NCBI GenBank assembly: GCA_963920665.1
Contig: OY987264.1
Span: forward strand, 26,206,906-26,270,905
Length of the DNA stretch: 64,000 bases
From: Straminergon stramineum
Lineage: Eukaryota; Streptophyta; Bryopsida; Hypnales; Calliergonaceae
Direction: 5' to 3'
Numbering within the stretch: position 1 is the stretch's first letter; each line of letters starts with the position of its first letter. Shown in pieces: positions 35,532 through 53,200 of this stretch. The notes beneath the pieces were generated by a model, which made no database searches, was not told the DNA's origin, and saw only the letters and a list, made by a program, of their open reading frames with translations. Position numbers and translations under genes: made by a program.

Positions 35532-35986
35532 CCCCTTAAGTTCCTTGACTATGTTTTCACCACAAATGCTCCAAAACTGCCATTTCTAGTACAAGAACAA
35601 AAATTTTGAAAAAAAACTTTTTTTGACACATGTAACTATAGGATCTTGTAGTATGCTAAATTGAAAACATGTGGTAAAAATTTCAGAAATTTCCATGACG
35701 CAGATTGCAAGATATATGCATTCAAATTCTCTGAAATTTCAAATTTTTGTTTATGAAAAAAGTGATTTTTTTATTTACCCGGATTGCTCGCCTAGGAAAA
35801 AGTAACATATTAGGCCATAACTTTTGACTTGTATTTCCAAATGTCATGAAATTTAGTGCATATGAAAGATATTCCTTGTGCCCATCTTCTTTTCAGATTT
35901 CAGCTTAAAATATACAAATCTCTAATCACACATACCTAACCAGAATTTCTATGTTGCCAAAAAACGCTTGCTAGTTCTTTAGGGGA
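35532..35986 (-). mobile_element. Family-B TTAA element, copy g, internally deleted
   Basis: This is a reversed copy of about 455 bp. It starts CCCCTTAAGTTCCTTGACTA and ends TAGTTCTTTAGGGG, flanked by TTAA at 35528-35531 and 35987-35990 (one extra A before the right flank). Both ends match family B but roughly half the interior is missing. Confidence 0.8.
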
Positions 35987-35990
35987 TTAA

Positions 35991-38900
35991 TATATTACAA
36001 ATTATATTAAGAAAATTGTGTTTGAGATTTCTATGTATAAAAAAAATCTATTATATTTATAGAGTAGGAAGATTGTAAGAAACACTTATATTATTTGAAA
36101 TATTTTTAAATTAGAAACACTTCAAAAAAAATCAAAATATATGTCACTATATCAACTTTTAATAAATTTGTACTTGAGGAAAGATCATGTTTAGAATAAT
36201 TCTCTAAATAGGTAAATTGAAAAATGCAAAATCTTAAAAAAAATAGGTACTTTGGAAATTTAAAATGTGTAATATGCGGGAAAATCATTTAAAGAATAAA
36301 TTATAACTTTTTGATTAGTAAAAACTCAATGAAGATGGTCATACACCTAGAGAACCACCAAATTCTTTTTCCATGTTTCAAAATGCATGGAAAAAGAGAG
36401 CTCATTTGTAAAGGTCTATATAATATAGAATTTATTATATTTAGAATTCCTTTGTACAATAACTACGAATATTCTTGAAGACTATTTCCTTCTAATTTTA
36501 AAATCAATAATCCTTTATAGGCTCTTCAAACAATTTTTTTCATTTCACACTTTGGAATTTATTTTTAGAATTTGAACAATTGGTCCTTCTAGCAATCGAG
36601 CGTCTATGTCCCTAAACAATTACTACAGCATCCACTATGAGTGAAATCAACTAGTACTTACAAGAATACAAGATGCCATTTAGATTTTGAAAATTATATA
36701 TCATCTCATTTTTGCAAGTGTTGAACTATAGAAACCACTAGGTAGTGAAGATTCGACAGATGGACAAAATTAATGGACCAAAAAATTACTATATTCTTGA
36801 AAAAGTGGCCAAGATCCAATCCATATTGTTCTTCTATTAGTCTAGAGGACTTCAATAAGGAATGTGGAATAAAAAGGCTCTTAATTCTTGTTGATTAAGA
36901 TGAAAGCTTAGTGTTTTAAGAAAATGTTTTTAGCTCTTATTTATACAAATACAACATTTAATTACTTTAATTTTATCAAATTGATCACTAATGAAGGCTA
37001 TTTTTTTAATATTCAAGCATGAAATTGGATGAATGGTAAGAATTTGGATATTTCATATCTTAACGAAGTGCAAAGTAAGCAATGCATAGAAGTCAGGGGG
37101 AACTAACTCCTCATTGCCCACTAGATGAATTTTTCAAAATAGATCCTCATTCACTCTATTGTTCTTGCTAGTTTCTAATTATTTAATGTCCCTACTAGGC
37201 ACCAAGAATCACTCATCTTTTTCAAGTATGGACTTGCCATCCTTTATTGCTCCTCCCTTTAGTCACCCATTTTTTCAACAATCTACTTCAAATTTTGTGT
37301 ACCCCATCTTCTTCTTCTTTTTTCATGCTCTTTTCCCTCTTTCTTAATTTCTTTTTAGAATTTGAAAGCAAAATATTGTTTGTATTGAACATAGTTGGAG
37401 GAAGTAGTCAATGCTAATTAACATGAATACACATTGCTAGGAGAAGTTCACTCATTACTCCATTTTTTCAATTGGAGTAGGCCCTTTAACCTTTTCTATA
37501 AAAATATCTCATACCAATACCATATATGATAGCATATTATTGTATTTGTGTTACATCAAATTCCTAATTCTGTAGCTCACAATCACTATACTATTAAAAT
37601 TTTCTCACATATGCATCTAAATCAAGAGATTTCTAATCAAATTTCTCTTAATTCTTTAGTTTGTCTTTTTTGAAGGAACAAATGAACTAAAGTGTCATTG
37701 CAAATTGAGTTTGAGAGAAGTTGTGAATTGCATGAATATCTAGATCCTAGAACTATAAACAAAACATCATTGATATAATCAATATTTTTGAAAGGAGCGT
37801 AACTCCAAACAACTTGGAATAAAATTTATGACATTTGTTGATTTAGAAGAAGAATTAGGGTATTCTAGATGCTTTGATCCTTTAACTACCTTTGCACTAC
37901 AAATGATTGAACAACTTTGAATAAAGCATGGTTGAGAGCGTGGTCATCAGTAATTGAATGATCTACCTTCATTGAATCATGAATCAGTGATGCAGCTCTT
38001 TCAAAACTAGTTGTGGATAGATATTGCAAATGGAATGAGTTTGAAAATTTGATCCTTTACAAAATCCAAAGAAAATGTAGTTGATAATATAGAGGATGCA
38101 ATTTATATTTTTTGGTGATGGAAGTTTTTTTAATTTTTATGGCTTTCACCAACATCATTCAAATCAAACACTCGTTGCTAGATTGATATACCATTGGAAC
38201 ATATCAAATGGTAGATTGCGTTAGTATACTAGTACAAATTTATCTTGGATTGAAGTGGTTTTGTGCTAAGTTTATACTAATTTCAATGCAATTTGTATTA
38301 GTTTTAATACAAACTCAATACAAAACCATTTTAGCCTATGGTGGATATTTAACAATGGACGATAGAATTGTATTTAAAAAAAATCAAAGTGTGATCAAAA
38401 TAGTCTATTTAAACCATCCTTTCAAAGTGAAAAAAATGAGTAGATATTATATTGTGTAGATATGCCTTTATAATAAATTGAAGATTGTTTTAGAATATGA
38501 CTAATATGAATTTTTTATAATTATTTCAAAATTTCAAAAAATGATCAAGGGGTTCATTCATTAATTGGATACCCCCAACTCTTCTATACCACCACTACTC
38601 AATTGTTGGGATTTTTGTTTCCATGAATTGCTACATTAATTGAGCATTGCATGTGGCAAGTATGAGTGGCACTACTATGGAGGTGCCATGCCCTATAGCA
38701 CTGCATGTGTGAAAGGATTCTCTTCTACCAAGTCTTTCTAAACTTTTCAATTACTTTCTCCTCAAATCCACTTTACATTAGTGCTCAAGACCATTTAGTA
38801 AGTTCCCAACACTACAAGAAAACCAAATAAATGTGACTATGCCAATATGATTAGGTGGTCAAATGGGCTTTGGCACAATCACATTTTTCCTTTTCAAGTG

Positions 38901-40600
38901 GACCAATCACATGCTAAATGTCGGGACGTCAATGAAAATTTCAGGGGGAACATGTTCAGTTGGTTCCAATTGCATTCCCTTAGTCACATCAAAGGATGTG
39001 ACTCCACAAATGAGGATTCCCTTAGCATGTTCTCAATTGAAGTTCCAATGGTTTATTCTCTTAAAATGTTCTCAATTCTAGTTTCCTTATCTCTTTTTTG
39101 CAATATCTATTTGGTATAAGTTCTCCCACTATGACATTCATCATCTAGCCACTAGATGCCTACTTTGTGCCGATTTATGGTAGATCCATTACAATCACTT
39201 AGAAAATTCATCACCTATTCTTGCATTGTCCAAATAATGCATCATAAATTGTATTGGAGTCCCTTTTCATTTTACAATTTGATTTATAGGAACAAATCTT
39301 GCCATTAATAATGACTATACTTAGTTGCAATTTGTGTTGATTGGAAGTACAAACACCATCATACAATTCATCATCATAGTGGTTTGGGGGTGTCATCAGT
39401 ATTGATGTTCTCTATGCTTGAGCTTTGCCTCTAGTTTTGTTCTAGGCCATATATGCATTTGTCCACTTTCATGGTTATATGAATTGAGTGCATGGAAATT
39501 GAAGTTTTCTTGCAATGTTGTTGTAGTGTTGATGTTCTTTTGAATTGTTCCAACCTTTCTAACACATTCTTGTAATGGTGAGGTTGTTTGGTGGTTATGC
39601 CATTATTGTTTAGAAAGTAATAAATCACGTTTAAAGACATATGCAAACAAATCACCTTTTTTGTTTATAATTTATGGTGTTTTTATTTTTATGTAATAAC
39701 ATGTAAATTTTAAACTCCCATAAAAGTCATACATCAAACACATATTAAATCCTAAAGACCCAATCAACCAATTTATAGCCATTGCTCAACCTTAGGTTGT
39801 AATTCAAAATGGATTTAAATTTCTGAATTTTTTAATGGAAGCTAGATTGGATGGCCTTTCCACTTATATATTCTAAAGTAAAATCACTATATTAAAAAAA
39901 TTATAAGAAAAATAGGACAAAGTGGTTAATATCTGAAAATTCAATTACAATTCAGAGGAAGTTTTGATGTTCTCATCATGAAATCTTATGCCTTTTCACA
40001 AATTAATACAAATTTCAATTTTGACCAATCTGAGAAAGTTTCAAAATGTTAAAAAAAGAAGTTGTATTTTTGGTAAATTTTTGAAGTAAAATCATCAAAA
40101 CTCATTTGAAGCAAATCTATAAATAGTTTTCAAATTTTGATTGTATAGATTCTTTCCATTCTTTATGCTTTGTATTGTTTCCTTTGATGTAAACTTAACA
40201 AAAAAGTTCTGAAAGTTTATAACACATTTGTAGTTCGTCTATAATCCTTGGGTCTTTAGGAATTGACATTGGAAGGATGCTACAATGTTCTTCTATTCTA
40301 AAAATTTAGATTTTTTGAACATGATTTGTACTTGATATGAATTTTCTTGATTATTTCTTCAAAAATTCATGGTAATTTGAAAATTTTATGACAAATATTA
40401 GACATGTGATTTCATCTCTAAAAATTAAAATAAAAAATTTAACTCATGAGATAGAGAAGAAATGAAAGATACGAAGGGAGGGACTTTCAAGTTTGATTAA
40501 CTTGGAAGTCATAGGCTCCGGCCTTTAGGAATTAAAGCTTTTCAAATGAAAAATTCTGGGCAGGGCCCTTTGTATTGTAACTTACCCAACATCTTGTTCC
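35991..40600. other. Long AT-rich intergenic region
   Basis: No gene is supported in these 4.6 kb. CACTACAAGAAAACC at about 38811 looks like one end of a CACTA (En/Spm) element, but the partner end is not seen in the window. Short frames such as 38208-38459 lack any domain. Confidence 0.4.
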
Positions 40601-40816
40601 GGTCCTCAAGTTCCAAAAATAAAATCATGAATTATTGGTTCGTCCGACGAAGTGAGAGACGACACGTGTCGATTTCTTTTTAATAAAAAGTTCGGGAAAA
40701 CCTGTGGCCCGGGTACCTTGAAACTCTCGGTGGGCAGTTGGGCACCGTCCCGCGTCTGCCCGCGGGCAGCGAACGAAAATCCAACCCCCATACAAAGCCT
40801 CCCTTGTAAGTAAGTT

Positions 40817-40829
40817 AGGTTTAGGGTTT
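40817..40829. promoter_or_regulatory. Telo-box upstream of the helicase gene
   Basis: AGGTTTAGGGTTT (inverse of AAACCCTAAACC) lies about 550 bp upstream of the helicase ATG, in the GC-rich block at 40600-41000 that probably contains promoter and 5' leader. The call rests on motif and position only. Confidence 0.45.
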
Positions 40830-41371
40830 CCCGGGCATCATTGTGCCGGTGCTTCTCTCGGACCTTCTTCCGCGTCCAGGCTTGCTTGTCAAGGCTCGCT
40901 TGCTGTCGACGACGACAGCTACGAAGCACCGAGCATCTCACGCGCGTTGTCCTCTTCTGTTTTAGGCAAGCCTAACTTTCTATTACACCAACTCACTCAC
41001 CTTTGGCGCTTCTGGTTACGTTTTTTGAAGGATTGTCGGTTACGTTTTTACTCCTCCAAACTCAACCCTTTTGCTTGTAAGTTTTCAGAGCTGTGAACAT
41101 GTGAGAGCATTTTATGAGAGAATAGAATTCGTCTTTATGCAGCGGATATCAACCGGTGTGAGCTCCCCGACGTTTCAATTGGTTTGTGATTTGGAACGCG
41201 CTTTCTTGATTTGGGATTTTGAAGGGATGTGTTTTGTGTCTTGTGTCTGGTTTATTGATTTGCAGGAGCTTGATTTTTTGCAGGAGCTTCTTTTGCCATC
41301 GGAAAGAGGCAGCACCGGACCATAGTGTGAGGTTTCAGGTTTCTTGGTCTTTCTTGGGCGTTGTGTGAAAA

Positions 41372-45220
<3,849 letters not shown>

Positions 45221-46181
45221 AGAAACTGAACGGATTGTTAACTGTTAGTGCGGATGTTTGATGAAGCTCCTGATTTTCCTTCGCATCATGAGACGAGCTA
45301 GTAGTTTTCTCTAACAAATTAACTGCTGTTCTGTTCTGTTGTGTTCTGCTGGTGACTACTACTGTCTTGACCTTTCAACTTGACAACCTTCATCCTTTCA
45401 GAAGGCTGACTTGTGGCAGAGCTGATATTTGCGGCTCTATCAAACTTACCTATGTGGCAGCAGAATCATTTCGACCTGCTGCAGTCTTTCAAATTCACTA
45501 TTTTTGGGGCCTCAAGACCAATCAGAGTAATACTTTAGGTGATTTATTCATATTCAAATCGACGATGATGGATTTTTTGTCTGTTTTGATTGCTGCAAAT
45601 CGGATTTAGTTCTCAGGGACATTGTCAGCAAAAGTTCTCGTTTAGGAAGTTTCATAATTCTTTTCAAAGTGTACCATAGTTAGCAGTGAAGTTCTGTGAC
45701 TGATCTGTAGTTGTTGCCCTTAGCCGCTCCCACATCTATCATTGAGGTAGAATATGTCATTCCGGTGGATCCTAATTCAACATTTACTTGGCATCCTTTT
45801 TACTAAACCGACGTGGCTGCACATGCTTGCGATTTTTGTCTTCGTTTTGTATTTTAATGCATGTGATATCGCTGGCAATGTGAACCCTAAATGCGGAAGG
45901 CTCCATATTGTGATGTCAGCATAACTTAGAGTGGCATCGAAGTTTTTAATTTTTTAATGTTTTCAATACGAAGCAAAGAGCCCGAAGTTAACTGTAATAA
46001 TCACTCTGGGTTCTGTCCAGAGCTGTTTACATTTACTATCCTGTTCTTACGTCACCGCAATAGCCGAACTGAGAAAAATCCGGCACCACCCACAACCCAT
46101 CGTTCTAAAAGTTCAAGCCCTTCTCAAGGAAATTTGAGATTTTACAGGATCTACTCGTGTTCATGTATTCATTTCAATTAG
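45221..46181. other. Helicase 3' untranslated region and downstream spacer
   Basis: The first few hundred bases after the stop codon are probably 3' UTR. No other gene is supported up to the inverted-repeat element at 46182. Confidence 0.45.
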
Positions 46182-48462
46182 ACTAGTGTGGCCTCTGTCG
46201 TTGCCACAGTCAGAAGATAAGTAAAAGTATTTTTCCAATTTTCTAATTTTTTTGATTCAAAACAACTTTGAAATTCAATAACTTTCACATCATAGATCCA
46301 AACACTATGAAACAAAGCCCATGCACCCTTCCTTGTGAAGGGCTTTCCAACGGTACCAAGAACACATGGTCCAAGAGATCTCAACATAACAAACAAAACA
46401 AAACAAATAAACAACCTATCTTAAGGTATAGATAGATGTCCAATTGTCTTTTGAGGCAGTTAGAATTTTTGAATTTGGCATGACACATCTTCAAGATGGC
46501 TAGTAAGAATTGTCACAACTGTCTTTTTGTATTGCAATTTTGGTGGGAATGGTTGTGGTAAGGTAGAAACATCCATTAGCATCTCTAATCCCATCCTTGT
46601 ATCCTAGACTATCACTACATATGTTCCTAGACTTTAGTTAATGTGTCTTCTGAATGCGTAACTTTGATTCGTTGACACATTTGAAGGATACATACTTAAC
46701 TTTGATTTGTTGACTGTTGTTTTTTGCAAATTTCAATTTAGGGTCCACCTTTGTGACAGTTTTAGTGGTCTACTGAGCCAACACTTTGAAAAATCAAAGA
46801 AATTACATACCACATCCGAAAAAATCTAATTTTTTCTTTTGAATATTCATGATTTTCACTTGTTAATACTACAAAAATATTACTTTTAGGAAAAAGTGCC
46901 TCCAACTATATTGAATTGCTTTTATTGACTATTTTGAGTATTTCTATTGAACTAGATATAGGGGGTAAGTTTAGCATTATGGATTTTGGAAATCCTCAAT
47001 TTTAGGTTTTTGGTTATAATAATTGTATACAAAGTTTGTAGGCAGTTTAAAAAGTTTTTTTAGTTAGGAATCATTGTCAATCAAACCTTATAAGAGTGTA
47101 AGAGCATTCCCACCAATCTCACTACTAGGCCTTCACAAGTCTATTGTAGGTTTGTTATGCATGGGCAAGCAAAAATGGCTCCACATAAGCAACACATAAG
47201 GTAAAAAGTTGTGTTGTTCTTCCCATCATTTTCACAATTGCTTAGCAACTAAGGGCCTTTGTAGTGGGCAATTTTACACTCACACCAACTTCACCAACTA
47301 TGACTATAGTCTCAGTGAAAGATGTGGAGGCTAGTGAGAGATGTGAGACAAAAGGGGAGAACTTTAGCAAGGACTTTAAGCTAGGGTGGTTCATTTGGGA
47401 AATTTGGTCTTGAGTGCATTGTTGCATCTCATTAGGCGGACAATGCCTAGCACTTCTTCATGCGATGGTCCAATTTTGCAAAATTGGTGGTGATGTTCTA
47501 ATTTGAAAATGTATATGGTTATCAAATCTTTTCTTTCCTTCTTTAAATCATCATTCTATATAGTTGAAGATCAAAAGGTTTCCTCTAGCAAATAATTGTA
47601 CTCTAGGGTATCAATTAGTTATAGGCTTCATTTTAAAAAATGCACCCAAAGCTATCAAAATATTGCTAAAATGGCCTTGGGCTTGTATAGGTTAAAACTT
47701 TGTTTCAATCAAAACCTTTTAATAAGTTTTCATTTTCGGATTACCCTATTAATTTTCAATTTTATTGAATGTATCCTCATAGCAAATGTAATATACAATC
47801 CAATTCCAATATGCTACAATTTGATTCCTAGATTCTTGTATGAATTTCACAATGTTACTAAACCCTAATTGCTCTAACATCCTTGAGCAAAGTGTTTGAC
47901 AAATGCTTCATTCATATACCTTCTTTTTCATCGAAGACAATTCTTGAATCTTTAAGTGATGGTATGATGGACTTGATGAAATTGAAGTAAGGATATATTC
48001 AAATAAAGGTATAATCCAAAGGTAAACATTAGAAAAAAATTAAGAAACTAAAGAATTAATCTTTATCAAATCAATTAAAAAGATGTATTTTTTGCAATTC
48101 AAGTTCACTTGTATGATTATACCAATGCATTAAGCTTTTGTGATTTTAATCCTCTAGTGTCTAGACAACCACATGTGGTCACTCAATGGTTAGAAATTAT
48201 AACTAACATCATCGATACCTTAACTTAGGTTGTTTTGTTTTGTTTTGTTTGTTGTAGTGAGAACTCCTACACCATGCATCTCCTAGTTGTGTTCACAGTA
48301 CCGTCTGGAAGCTCTCTGTAAGGATGGGTGCACAAGCTCTGTTTTGTGGTGTTTGGACCTCCAATGTGAAAGTTATTGAATTTCAAAGTTTTTTGTTTCA
48401 AAAAATGAGGAAATCACTTTTACTTTTCTTTTGGTTGTGGCAATGGCATAAGGTACACTAGT
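46182..48462. mobile_element. 2.3-kb element with ~240-bp terminal inverted repeats
   Basis: The left arm (46182 to about 46425) and right arm (about 48222 to 48462) are inverse copies with roughly 75% match by eye. Both begin ACTAGTGT, then have GTTGCCACA or ATTGCCACA, AAGTAAAAGT, AACTTTGAAATTCAATAACT and an AACAAACAAAACAAAAC tract. The ~1.8 kb between them has no coding frame. Long inverted ends suggest a MULE or foldback-type non-autonomous element. No clear target duplication is visible outside the arms, so the superfamily is open. An inverted duplication of non-TE origin is less likely but possible. Confidence 0.65.
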
Positions 48463-49593
48463 ATGCTTTTGAAAATAGGTTGTAAAGTAAGAAGTTTAGA
48501 CTTGGTTAGAGGTTATATGTACAATATGTAGTAATCAAATTATGCTTTGGATATATTGGAATGTTTACATACTTCATGTTTGGTTGTTGGGCAAGGCTTT
48601 TAATTGATGAACAATATAATAGAAACATGGTCATGAGAATGAAATAGGTTGAAATTGACTTCAAAGATACAAGGAAAGGAAAAGAATTGGACAAGTGAGA
48701 TTCCCTTAGTGTTTCAAAAGTATAAATTTAGAAAATTGCCCAAGTGGTCTTGGAAGGGTTCATCTTGACAAAACAAAGGGTTATTGTTTCTGTCATTGAA
48801 CATATTTCTTAATTGCATGACTTATTATCTTATCTTCCAACCAATCTTAAGTACTCTAGTGTCTAATAGCAAAAATAATCTCTATCACTACTAATACAAT
48901 ATATAATTTTTTTCAAATAAGTGCTTTTGGTGAAGTTGTCAACCTTGGGAATATTACAATATTTACCATTCTAATGAGAATTCTTATGTGGGGTCAAGCA
49001 TTTATTACGCACTAGCATATTAGGTGAAGTGTTGATGATGCTCTTATTGTTTATTGACTTTGGATCAAAGGGCTCGAGCTAAAGAAGCCCTTGCAATGAT
49101 AGTGAAGAAGTTTGAATAGATCCTTACTCGAAAAGCAAGTCAATGGTGCAAGAAGGGCAAAACCTCTTCTAGCATAGCAACTTCTTTTAATAACCCATAA
49201 TACTTCTATTGATGAATTTAATATTTTTAATTTATTACTTGCAATGGGCCATGATCTTAAAAATAATTCCAAAAATACTCATTAAAAACTTGTTTCCACA
49301 ATGAAATATGTGCAAACTTTCAAGTTGATTTAATCTCTTAAAGACAAACAATAATGGTTAATTTCATTAAATGGCAGTATTCCACATGCCATTTTTCAAA
49401 AGGGATATCTTGGAAAGGTATAGATTATTGATATCTCATACACATATAGATTTTAGAAATCTAGAATTGGTATAGATTCAAATTGTGTAGTCTAAACCAT
49501 CTATGACATATCTAGATTTTAGACATCTATGACTTATATAGATTTCTAACAGATCTAGGATGGATCTATATTTTAGACCGCGCAATCTAAACC
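48463..49593. other. AT-rich stretch with short TATAGATTTTAGA repeats
   Basis: No gene is seen. From about 49420 to 49590 the motif ATAGATTTTAGAAATCTA recurs in variants, giving a weak satellite-like pattern next to the family-A element. Confidence 0.4.
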
Positions 49594-49597
49594 TTAA

Positions 49598-49820
49598 CCC
49601 TTGAACGACGCGGCGGCCAATTATTGTTTGATGAATGTCAAGGAATTCTCCTCTGTAGGACATAATTGCAACTATTCATCCTCGGAATTAAGGGTGGAAA
49701 GGAGAGATATTCTACAGTAGTTTGACTCCCAATGAATATTTTTTATTTTTTTAAAGTGGATGATGTCACACGGTTCCAAAATGGCTGATTTCCATGGTCA
49801 CCAACCCGGCGTTCAAGGGT
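49598..49820 (+). mobile_element. Family-A TTAA-flanked MITE, copy d
   Basis: This is a 223-bp copy flanked by TTAA at 49594-49597 and 49821-49824, with inverted ends CCCTTGAACG and CGTTCAAGGG. The ends are a perfect 10-bp inverted repeat, the best preserved of the four copies. It contains CAACTATTCATCCTCGG and GATTTCCATGGTCACC. Confidence 0.85.
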
Positions 49821-50291
49821 TAAAAGTGCCAAAGTAGTGGAATGGCCCGCCAATTTAATGCAATTCCGCCATTTTAATGAAATTGACCATAATAGTACTT
49901 GAAATTTTCTAAACAAAAAAAGGGTGATGTATAATTATTGAAATTTAACCCCTATAGTCCTAAGGTCCTATTTTTTGAAATAAAAAACCATTCAAAATTG
50001 TCATTTCTAATCCAAAGAGCAAAAAACTTTACTAATTGCTTTTTGTGCATCACTAACCATAAGTTCTTACACTAGTCTCGTATAATAATGTGTAGAAGAA
50101 ATTTCAAAAACTTTCACCTTGTAGATCGCAAGATATTTGCATTGAAAGTGAAGAAAGTGTTTTCTTAAGCACATTTCTTGATTGGATTATTTGACTTTAA
50201 ATCTCTTAACTAAAAAGTTAGTAAAAAATATTTTTGATTCAAAATTTTCATATGATGAAGATTTGAGTTGAAGTCTTAGAAGGGAATAAGG

Positions 50292-53200
50292 GACTAAGAC
50301 TCAAACACCCCTGAAACAAGGCTTCACTCTTGTCAAAACCTAACTTTATACTTAATTGTGAATCACATCACATTACATCACACATATATAGTATCAAAAT
50401 AAGATACTACCAAACAATATATTGAGTAACTATAAGTCGTGAGACTATCAAAAGTGCCATAGCCCATCCATGTCTATTCACAAGTTTTAAACATAAACAA
50501 ATGAACCCCAGAAGAATGAGTTCATGTGCTTGGTAGTAAAATCTTGCACCAATCTCATGTTAGAGAAATCGGATTTGAAGGCTGAGCTTCACCTATACCC
50601 ATCCCAATGCACACAACAAACCAATGTTATGCCATTGAGGTTGTAACAGGTGTCTTCAGCTGCAGCCAATTGTTATCTATGTCACAAACCCATTACACCA
50701 AAAATAAGAACCAACAAAAAAGGTCACAAGGTAAAAGGCATCAATGTCAAAGCAAACTCCTAATTCCATCCACAAGACTAAAATGCAAGGAGACCTTTGC
50801 CATTTCCGTAGTATAGTTGAAGCCTTAGAATCAGCACACAAAAAAACTCCACAACAAAGTGCATCACTTGCCATAGCCAGAGTCTAGAGATGTGAGGCAA
50901 GGAGAGCGGGGAGCTATTTCATGCACATACACATGGAGGGAAAAATTTCAAAATAAGCCATAATTAGGTAGTTGGTAATTACTACCTACCTTAGTGGTAG
51001 AATGGCTTATAACTAAGGCCATACCCATAGTGGGTAGGGTGGGTGATATTTTATACCACAAAGCCTGATTTAATCTCATTTGACCTCCCATAATAGGCTT
51101 AGTATAATACTAGGTCATGATAACATCAAATCCATCATAGAAATTTTCACCATTCCAAATAAAATGGTGAAGGTATTGTTAAATTACTTTGATATTTTGT
51201 AGCTAATTCATAATGGAATGGAAAACAACCAAAAGTTACTAAAAATAGATCAATGGATACATGTGCTTTGGATTAACAATCAGGGCATTTAGACAAGAAC
51301 TACAAATTATGAAGGAAATATGGATTGAACCATTCCACAAAGGCATAAGGTCCTTGCATGTGCTCATTTGGCAGAAAAATTTGAATCCAAAAAATGGGAT
51401 GAACCTAAATCTTTGGAAAACAAATTCATGATAAATGCCGCCGCCAAAGAAGAAGAAGAAGAAGAAGAGACTAAGACTGAAACACCCCTGAAACAGGGCT
51501 TCACCTTTCTCTGAACCAAACATTATGCTTCATTGTGAATCACATCACATTACATCATCATAGAGTGTCATTTTATCAAAACTAAGTATTACCAAATAAT
51601 ATATTGGGTAACTATAAGCCCTGAGATTATCAAAAGTGCCATAGCCCATCCATGTCTATTCACAAGTTTCAAACAGAGGCAAAAGAACCCAAGAAGGATG
51701 AGTCCATGTGCTTGACAATAAAATCTTGCACCAATTCCATACTAGAGAAATCGGATTTGAAGGCTGAGCCTCACCTGTGCCCATCCCAAATCACACAACA
51801 AGCCAATGTTATGTCAGTGAGGTTGCACGAGGTGTCTTCAGCTACAGCCAATTGTTATCTATGTCACAAATCCATCAAACCAAGAACAAGAATTAGTGAA
51901 ACAAGTCATAAGGTAGAAAAGCATCAATGTCAAAGCAAAATCCTCAATCAAATCACAAAACTACAAGTGCAAGGAGGCCTTTGCCATTCTCATGTCACAG
52001 TAGCACTCCAATAGTCAGTACACACAAACTCCACATGAAATCAGCCCGCCACAGCCAAACTCCAAAGATGAGAGACAAGGGGGAAATGGGAAGCTATTTC
52101 ATGTGTATGGAATTGGAGGGAACAAATTCAAACCCAGTCATAATTAGGTAGTTGGGAGTAACTACCTACCGTAGTGGTACATGACTAATAATAAAAGCCA
52201 TACCCATGTGGGTTGGGTGGGTGGTTTTTTATACACCTTAGGCCAGGTCCACTCCATTTGACCATCCCATAAAAAGATTTAATGTAGCATTGGGTCATGG
52301 GAAAAATCAAATCACAGAATAGGCTTAGAAAAACCTTAAAATTTTAAAATTTTCCATAAAGCCATTTTATTTTGGTAAATTAAAGTTAATCCATAATGTG
52401 ATGGACAACAACCAAATAAAAGAGTTTATGTGTTTTTGTAAATGACAAATTGGGCCATTTGACAGGACTTAAAATTGATGAAGAAAACATAGTGTTAACC
52501 ATGTTACCAAGGCATAAGGTACAAGCATGAGTTTATTTGGCAAGTATTTGTATCCAAAATATAGAGTAATCCTAAATTTTGGAAAAATAAGACAATTGCC
52601 AAAGAAGAAGAAGAAGAAGAAGAAGAAGAAGAAGAAGAGACTAAGATTGAACATCCCTAAAATAGGGCTTCAACTTTCCAAAACCTAGCTTTGTGGCCAG
52701 ATGTGAATCCAAGCATAACCCTGGTAAAAATAGAATAAAACATCTCAAACCTAGGCAAGTCCCCAAAGTATCAAGATATCATACTTTGGTGTTGGTACAA
52801 TAATTTCTAAGCCTCTAAATCCAAGTGTGATCCAGTGAAAATATCCATATAAGTGAGCACAAAAAGTTGACAAGATGTCTAAGTGCTAGAAAGAACTTGC
52901 TCCAAGTACTCCAAAAATTGGAGTTTAGAACCTGAAGGCCACGCCTCACCTATACCCATTCCAATCACACAACAATCCAATGTTATGTTAATGAGGATGT
53001 AATAGGTGTCTTCAGCAATGGCCAATTGCTCACTATGTCACAGATTCATAAAACCAAAACGGAGATTAATAGATCACAAATTGGTAAGTATTCACGGTAA
53101 AGCCAAAATCATAAGCAAAGTGCATGAAACCCAAAGACCTTTGCCATTCCCCTGATGTGCAATTGTTTGAAGTTCAAGAGTCTTGCAAGAAAGTAAGTAA

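Noticed and set aside
38811..38830. CACTACAAGAAAACC, like one end of a CACTA (En/Spm) element
   Set aside because: The inverse end and a 3-bp target duplication were not found in the window, and no CACTA coding frame follows.
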